DNA from: Caprimulgus europaeus
Taxonomy: Eukaryota; Chordata; Aves; Caprimulgiformes; Caprimulgidae
Direction of reading: 5' to 3'
DNA: 64,000 nucleotides
Assembly: GCA_907165065.1 (NCBI GenBank)
Contig: OU015524.1
Coordinates: 42,723,295-42,787,294, forward strand
The notes under the pieces are model-generated. The model did no database searches and was not told the origin of the DNA. It was given only the letters and a program-made list of their open reading frames with translations. The position numbers were made by a program, and so were the translations under genes. Positions 63,501 to 64,000 of this stretch are shown piece by piece (within the stretch, counting starts at the first letter, position 1; each line of letters starts with the position of its first letter).

Positions 63501-63834
63501 GAGAGGGGAGACCAAACTCTCTTCAGGCATCCTACTAACTTAAGCCCCCAAAAAGTACAGGAAAAAGTTTTGTTTATTTTATTGACAATATTTTAATGAG
63601 TAAATATGTGAAATGCAAAACTTTAGTTCCCTTGTTACATTTCTCAGTTACTGTCAATATCACAGTTGTCTTTGCATTGCTTTACTTTTGTTTTGGCAGA
63701 ACTGCCTGGGTCCCCTTATGAACATTTTGAAGGAGCATATTGTTGGTATGGAGAAGGAGCACCTGACGTCCCATCAGTCTGAGCTGACGGCATTTTTCAT
63801 GAAAGCCCTGGACTTCCGAGCAGAGCATGCCCAG
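28479..63834 (+). CDS. HEATR1: HEATR1 (HEAT repeat-containing protein 1, UTP10/BAP28), 38 coding exons, 3' end off window
   Basis: HEATR1 is a large nucleolar alpha-solenoid of the small-subunit processome (t-UTP subcomplex). It supports RNA polymerase I transcription of rDNA and early 18S rRNA processing. The start ATG at 28,479 has a purine at -3 and opens with [20 protein letters not shown], matching the family N-terminus. The 38 exons join in phase to 5,688 bases (about 1,896 residues) and follow human HEATR1 colinearly with few length changes. Landmarks are the N-terminal block (1-200), the U3snoRNP10-type region around residues 250-370 (exons 6-7), a long HEAT-repeat scaffold, and the start of the BP28CT domain in exon 38. 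About 250 C-terminal residues are missing only because the window ends. No disabling change was seen. All introns are GT-AG. Confidence 0.98.
28740..29330 (+). mobile_element. CR1 LINE copy with internal deletion (RT remnant plus 3' tail)
   Basis: The left part (about 28,744-28,868) translates to a reverse-transcriptase stretch including [19 protein letters not shown] and [14 protein letters not shown], which matches the CR1 motif GNYRPVSLTS...GKVMEQ. From about 28,900 the sequence jumps to the 3' tail (landmarks 'cattcagcctggagaagaag', 'caggttgtccagggaggttg', 'gattcccaaggtcccttccg'). The rest of ORF2 is absent. It lies in HEATR1 intron 1, sense orientation. Confidence 0.85.
29826..30039 (-). 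mobile_element. CR1 LINE, 3' part of a copy split by an LTR
   Basis: Reverse complement of a CR1 tail ('tggctggaagggacctctga', 'gtgcaggttgctcaggcctg', 'ccagtgtttgacaacccc') with an A-run at 29,997-30,015. The sequence ...ggaatttcct just before the LTR continues, after the LTR and its duplicated target, as atgttccagc. The element resumes at 31,186. Confidence 0.85.
29997..30015 (+). repeat. A homopolymer
   Basis: Nineteen consecutive A residues within the split CR1 copy, probably an expanded A-rich part of that element. Confidence 0.85.
30045..31180 (-). mobile_element. Solo LTR of an avian endogenous retrovirus, copy 2 (inverted)
   Basis: A 1,136-bp reverse-complement relative of the LTR at 24,941-26,098, reading TGTGGTGGGTTGGCCC at the left and GCCACGCAAGCCCAGTACA at the right. 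The flanking 5-bp duplication is TTCCT (30,040-30,044) / TTGCT (31,181-31,185), with one mismatch. It has no internal retroviral region. It sits in HEATR1 intron 1 antisense to the gene and interrupts an older CR1. Stretches of about 170-200 bases are almost identical to copy 1. It is probably ERVL-type and a fossil. Confidence 0.9.
30478..30880 (-). repeat. Degenerate ~60-bp tandem array inside LTR copy 2
   Basis: This is the same array as in copy 1, inverted: repeated 'CTGCTCC' cores with 'ccatggggt/ccacgggct' spacers. It gives long spurious open frames on both strands. Confidence 0.8.
31186..31600 (-). mobile_element. CR1 LINE, 5' part of the copy split by the LTR
   Basis: Continues the minus-strand CR1 of 29,826-30,039: 'tgagaagagtttggctccat', 'ttctccaggctgaacaaact', 'ctcagcctgctggctacact', 'gctgctggccttcattgcc'. 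It is more diverged from the consensus I know than the LTR copies are from each other, so it is older. Confidence 0.85.
31750..31966 (+). CDS. HEATR1: HEATR1 coding exon 2 (residues 48-119)
   Basis: Starts by completing G|GA; encodes [14 protein letters not shown] and [19 protein letters not shown]. Ends CAC AG|GTAATC. Intron 2 is 900 bp with no recognised element beyond a short (TA)n near 32,515. Confidence 0.97.
32867..33008 (+). CDS. HEATR1: HEATR1 coding exon 3 (residues 120-167)
   Basis: Encodes [20 protein letters not shown] and [11 protein letters not shown]. Ends ATA AGG|GTAAAG on a codon boundary. Intron 3 is 529 bp. Confidence 0.96.
33538..33639 (+). CDS. HEATR1: HEATR1 coding exon 4 (residues 168-201)
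   Basis: Encodes [20 protein letters not shown] through LVAKSVK, bounded by AAAG| and |GTTGTT. Phase 0 at both ends. Intron 4 is 863 bp with nothing recognised. Confidence 0.96.
34503..34643 (+). CDS. HEATR1: HEATR1 coding exon 5 (residues 202-248)
   Basis: Encodes [20 protein letters not shown], then [15 protein letters not shown], ending LLPYIQK. Phase 0 at both ends; donor AAA|GTAGGT. Intron 5 is 558 bp. Confidence 0.97.
35202..35413 (+). CDS. HEATR1: HEATR1 coding exon 6 (residues 249-318)
   Basis: Encodes [20 protein letters not shown] and [16 protein letters not shown]. This is the start of the U3snoRNP10-type region. Ends in a split AA|G lysine codon. Intron 6 is 1,154 bp and holds a CR1 fragment. 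Confidence 0.97.
35605..35700 (-). mobile_element. Short CR1 LINE fragment
   Basis: Reads 'ttcaggtactggaaggctgc', 'taaggtccccctggagccct', 'cttctccagactgaaca', which is the reverse complement of the CR1 3' region. It is truncated at both ends and lies in HEATR1 intron 6. Confidence 0.8.
36568..36701 (+). CDS. HEATR1: HEATR1 coding exon 7 (residues 319-363)
   Basis: Encodes [20 protein letters not shown] and [20 protein letters not shown]. Ends ACG G|GTAAGT. Intron 7 is 779 bp. Confidence 0.97.
37481..37589 (+). CDS. HEATR1: HEATR1 coding exon 8 (residues 364-399)
   Basis: Encodes an acidic stretch [12 protein letters not shown] followed by [14 protein letters not shown] and DLDHLLAS. Donor TC|GTGAGT. 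Intron 8 is 343 bp. Confidence 0.96.
37933..38043 (+). CDS. HEATR1: HEATR1 coding exon 9 (residues 400-436)
   Basis: Encodes [20 protein letters not shown] and [15 protein letters not shown]. This stretch is diverged from human in its first half. Donor AA|GTAAGT. Intron 9 is 433 bp. Confidence 0.96.
38477..38594 (+). CDS. HEATR1: HEATR1 coding exon 10 (residues 437-476)
   Basis: Encodes [20 protein letters not shown] and [16 protein letters not shown]. Ends on a codon boundary, AAG|GTAGGT. Intron 10 is 1,123 bp with only an A-rich simple stretch (38,707-38,750). Confidence 0.97.
39718..39825 (+). CDS. HEATR1: HEATR1 coding exon 11 (residues 477-512)
   Basis: Encodes [20 protein letters not shown] and [14 protein letters not shown], a HEAT-type helix pair. 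Phase 0 at both ends. Intron 11 is 400 bp. Confidence 0.97.
40226..40321 (+). CDS. HEATR1: HEATR1 coding exon 12 (residues 513-544)
   Basis: Encodes [20 protein letters not shown] and [10 protein letters not shown]. Phase 0 at both ends; donor GAG|GTAAGT. Intron 12 is 1,032 bp with a C-rich patch near 40,503 and no recognised element. Confidence 0.97.
41354..41442 (+). CDS. HEATR1: HEATR1 coding exon 13 (residues 545-573)
   Basis: Encodes [20 protein letters not shown] and RADLSKDGK. Splits the tryptophan codon TG|G. Intron 13 is 296 bp. Confidence 0.96.
41739..41950 (+). CDS. HEATR1: HEATR1 coding exon 14 (residues 574-644)
   Basis: Encodes [34 protein letters not shown] and [13 protein letters not shown]. 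Ends GAA G|GTAAAG. Intron 14 is 277 bp. Confidence 0.97.
42228..42349 (+). CDS. HEATR1: HEATR1 coding exon 15 (residues 645-685)
   Basis: Encodes [20 protein letters not shown] and [10 protein letters not shown]. Donor ATG|GTATGT. Intron 15 is 556 bp and contains a long (AT)n. Confidence 0.97.
42483..42529. repeat. (AT)n microsatellite
   Basis: About 23 uninterrupted AT units in HEATR1 intron 15, followed by an A-run. It is the longest perfect dinucleotide repeat in the window. Confidence 0.95.
42906..43103 (+). CDS. HEATR1: HEATR1 coding exon 16 (residues 686-751)
   Basis: Encodes [33 protein letters not shown] and [15 protein letters not shown]. Phase 0 at both ends. Intron 16 is 1,335 bp and holds a sense-strand CR1. 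Confidence 0.97.
43548..44005 (+). mobile_element. CR1 LINE 3'-end fragment
   Basis: Sense-strand CR1 tail: 'gaacatctctcctatgaaga', 'gggttgttcagcgtgcagaa', 'agtggttttaaactaagaga', 'gatgatctttgaagatccct', ending in the typical 'ccattctgtgattctatga'. It is 5'-truncated and lies in HEATR1 intron 16. Confidence 0.92.
44439..44622 (+). CDS. HEATR1: HEATR1 coding exon 17 (residues 752-812)
   Basis: Encodes [32 protein letters not shown] and [18 protein letters not shown]. One of the least conserved exons relative to human, but in frame. Ends G|GTAGGT. Intron 17 is 280 bp. Confidence 0.95.
44903..45051 (+). CDS. HEATR1: HEATR1 coding exon 18 (residues 813-862)
   Basis: Encodes [34 protein letters not shown] and [10 protein letters not shown]. 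Relative to human it carries about three extra residues near SEGSS. Intron 18 is the second longest at 2,136 bp, with no recognised element. Confidence 0.96.
47188..47380 (+). CDS. HEATR1: HEATR1 coding exon 19 (residues 863-926)
   Basis: Encodes [34 protein letters not shown] and KQLLSPSSP. Ends CCA G|GTAAAG. Intron 19 is 539 bp. Confidence 0.97.
47920..48092 (+). CDS. HEATR1: HEATR1 coding exon 20 (residues 927-984)
   Basis: Encodes [20 protein letters not shown], a clear HEAT unit, then [12 protein letters not shown] and [12 protein letters not shown]. Donor CAG|GTATTT. Intron 20 is 338 bp. Confidence 0.97.
48431..48598 (+). CDS. HEATR1: HEATR1 coding exon 21 (residues 985-1040)
   Basis: Encodes [34 protein letters not shown] and [13 protein letters not shown]. 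Phase 0 at both ends. The acceptor aatgaactag has a poor pyrimidine tract. Intron 21 is 605 bp. Confidence 0.95.
49204..49446 (+). CDS. HEATR1: HEATR1 coding exon 22 (residues 1041-1121)
   Basis: Encodes [38 protein letters not shown] and [10 protein letters not shown]. Phase 0 at both ends. Intron 22 is 746 bp. Confidence 0.97.
50193..50324 (+). CDS. HEATR1: HEATR1 coding exon 23 (residues 1122-1165)
   Basis: Encodes [33 protein letters not shown] and SSVFKG. Phase 0; donor GGG|GTAAGT. Intron 23 is 408 bp. Confidence 0.97.
50733..50839 (+). CDS. HEATR1: HEATR1 coding exon 24 (residues 1166-1200)
   Basis: Encodes [20 protein letters not shown] and a basic glutamine-rich stretch [11 protein letters not shown]. 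Splits AG|A. Intron 24 is 1,091 bp with nothing recognised. Confidence 0.96.
51931..52074 (+). CDS. HEATR1: HEATR1 coding exon 25 (residues 1201-1248)
   Basis: Encodes [20 protein letters not shown] and [20 protein letters not shown]. Splits CG|G. Intron 25 is 759 bp. Confidence 0.97.
52834..52952 (+). CDS. HEATR1: HEATR1 coding exon 26 (residues 1249-1288)
   Basis: Encodes [20 protein letters not shown] and [15 protein letters not shown]. Ends GCA G|GTAAAA. Intron 26 is 269 bp. Confidence 0.97.
53222..53343 (+). CDS. HEATR1: HEATR1 coding exon 27 (residues 1289-1329)
   Basis: Encodes [20 protein letters not shown] and [20 protein letters not shown], one of the best conserved blocks. Donor CCT|GTAAGT. 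Intron 27 is 1,299 bp with no recognised element. Confidence 0.98.
54643..54771 (+). CDS. HEATR1: HEATR1 coding exon 28 (residues 1330-1372)
   Basis: Encodes [20 protein letters not shown] and [15 protein letters not shown]. Phase 0 at both ends. Intron 28 is 1,209 bp with no recognised element. Confidence 0.98.
55981..56211 (+). CDS. HEATR1: HEATR1 coding exon 29 (residues 1373-1449)
   Basis: Encodes [40 protein letters not shown] and [13 protein letters not shown]. It is GC-richer than its neighbours. Donor AAG|GTTAGA. Intron 29 is 684 bp. Confidence 0.97.
56896..57022 (+). CDS. HEATR1: HEATR1 coding exon 30 (residues 1450-1491)
   Basis: Encodes [20 protein letters not shown] and [15 protein letters not shown]. 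Ends GAA G|GTAACC. Intron 30 is 1,134 bp with a CR1 just 46 bp downstream. Confidence 0.97.
57068..57340 (+). mobile_element. CR1 LINE 3'-end fragment
   Basis: Sense-strand CR1 tail ('aatggttttaaactaaaaga', 'gaacaggttgcccagggagg', 'ctagatgacctttcaaggtc', ending 'ccattctgtgattctatt'). It is about 273 bp, 5'-truncated, and lies in HEATR1 intron 30. Confidence 0.92.
57704..57745 (+). repeat. 18-bp direct repeat with internal hairpin
   Basis: The 18-mer ctttttaagttaggactt occurs at 57,704-57,721 and 57,728-57,745 with a 6-bp spacer. AAGTTAGG in the first copy can pair with CCTAACTT in the overlap of the spacer and second copy. Intronic. Confidence 0.85.
58157..58323 (+). CDS. HEATR1: HEATR1 coding exon 31 (residues 1492-1547)
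   Basis: Encodes a variable basic stretch ([20 protein letters not shown]), then the conserved [20 protein letters not shown] and [14 protein letters not shown]. Donor AAG|GTAACA. Intron 31 is 650 bp. Confidence 0.97.
58974..59020 (+). CDS. HEATR1: HEATR1 coding exon 32 (47-bp small exon, residues 1548-1562)
   Basis: The smallest exon, encoding [15 protein letters not shown] plus a split AG|G arginine. The length equals the matching human segment, although the sequence is diverged. Acceptor AAACCAG; donor GAG|GTATGC. Intron 32 is 844 bp. Confidence 0.93.
59865..59988 (+). CDS. HEATR1: HEATR1 coding exon 33 (residues 1563-1604)
   Basis: Encodes [20 protein letters not shown] and [17 protein letters not shown]. 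Donor AAA|GTATGT. Intron 33 is 842 bp. Confidence 0.97.
60831..60971 (+). CDS. HEATR1: HEATR1 coding exon 34 (residues 1605-1651)
   Basis: Encodes [20 protein letters not shown] and [20 protein letters not shown]. Phase 0 at both ends. Intron 34 is the shortest at 174 bp. Confidence 0.98.
61146..61435 (+). CDS. HEATR1: HEATR1 coding exon 35 (residues 1652-1747)
   Basis: The longest exon (290 bp). Encodes [40 protein letters not shown] and [20 protein letters not shown]. Splits AG|G. Intron 35 is 714 bp with a short CR1. Confidence 0.98.
61840..61958 (+). mobile_element. Short CR1 LINE 3'-end fragment
   Basis: Sense-strand terminal CR1 sequence of about 120 bp: 'ggggctttgagcaatctgat', 'ctagatgatctttaaagatc', ending 'ccattctatgattctgtgat'. 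It lies in HEATR1 intron 35. Confidence 0.9.
62150..62300 (+). CDS. HEATR1: HEATR1 coding exon 36 (residues 1748-1798)
   Basis: Encodes [40 protein letters not shown] and a tail ending LLQ. Donor CAG|GTGAGC. Intron 36 is 501 bp. Confidence 0.98.
62802..62960 (+). CDS. HEATR1: HEATR1 coding exon 37 (residues 1799-1851)
   Basis: Encodes [40 protein letters not shown] and VANTRK. Donor AAG|GTAAGG. Intron 37 is 739 bp with no recognised element. Confidence 0.97.
63700..63834 (+). CDS. HEATR1: HEATR1 coding exon 38 (residues 1852-1896), last in window
   Basis: Encodes [40 protein letters not shown] and AQ, at or just before the start of the BP28CT domain. The donor CAG|GTGGCT is the weakest-looking 3' boundary of the set (non-G at +5). 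The remaining exons lie past 64,000, and 63,835-64,000 is read as intron. Confidence 0.95.
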
Positions 63835-64000
63835 GTGGCTTGTTTAGGGGGATGAACAGCAACAGCTCAACTTCTACATGCTAATTCGATCAGTTGTTTG
63901 AAAAAATAGTAGTAGTTTCCATTGCATATGTGCTCTGAAATTCTGGGTATCAAATATTCTGTTCTGGAATTGTTCTTGGGGTAGAAAATATTATGGTTAG

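Noticed and set aside
1-64000. tRNA, rRNA, snoRNA, microRNA hairpin or CRISPR array
   Set aside because: No Pol III A/B-box pair, no box C/D or H/ACA arrangement I could support, and no regularly spaced repeats. This is ordinary vertebrate genic DNA.

Overview
The window is bird genomic DNA. Two host genes lie head to head, and the repeats are the usual avian mix of CR1 LINE fragments and ERV LTRs. Species is not determined. The alpha-actinin-2 N-terminus has the avian form ([10 protein letters not shown] followed by [12 protein letters not shown]). GC is low except for two CpG islands.

Layout. Positions 1-10,601 are read as intron 1 of ACTN2 (minus strand). ACTN2 first coding exon is 10,736-10,602, with a CpG island and probable promoter at about 10,980-11,260. 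Positions 11,300-24,935 are non-coding intergenic DNA with almost no recognisable transposable elements. A solo ERV LTR lies at 24,941-26,098, followed by CR1 pieces at 27,106-27,612. The HEATR1 CpG-island promoter is about 27,760-28,478. HEATR1 runs on the plus strand from its start codon at 28,479 to beyond the right edge. I placed 38 coding exons, which encode about 1,896 residues of a protein that is about 2,144 residues in human. The C-terminal ~250 residues, including most of the BP28CT domain, lie beyond position 64,000. All 37 complete introns between coding exons are GT-AG, and the reading phase carries through every junction.

The two genes do unrelated jobs. HEATR1 (yeast UTP10, also BAP28) is a nucleolar alpha-solenoid of the small-subunit processome and t-UTP complex, needed for pre-rRNA transcription and 18S maturation. 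ACTN2 is the sarcomeric Z-disc actin crosslinker. Their divergent adjacency matches the human 1q43 order. The translation starts are 17.7 kb apart, so they do not share a core promoter.

I found no novel gene system. The points most worth a second look are: (i) two very similar solo LTRs in inverted orientation bracketing the HEATR1 promoter and first coding exon, one of them inserted into an older CR1; (ii) splice signals on both strands around the ACTN2 CpG island, suggesting a spliced ACTN2 leader and/or a divergent non-coding transcript; (iii) a canonical CACGTG E-box next to an ETS site at the HEATR1 promoter; (iv) an exact 31-bp direct repeat 349 bp apart beside the CR1 cluster; and (v) a strong contrast in transposon content between the ACTN2 side and the HEATR1 side.
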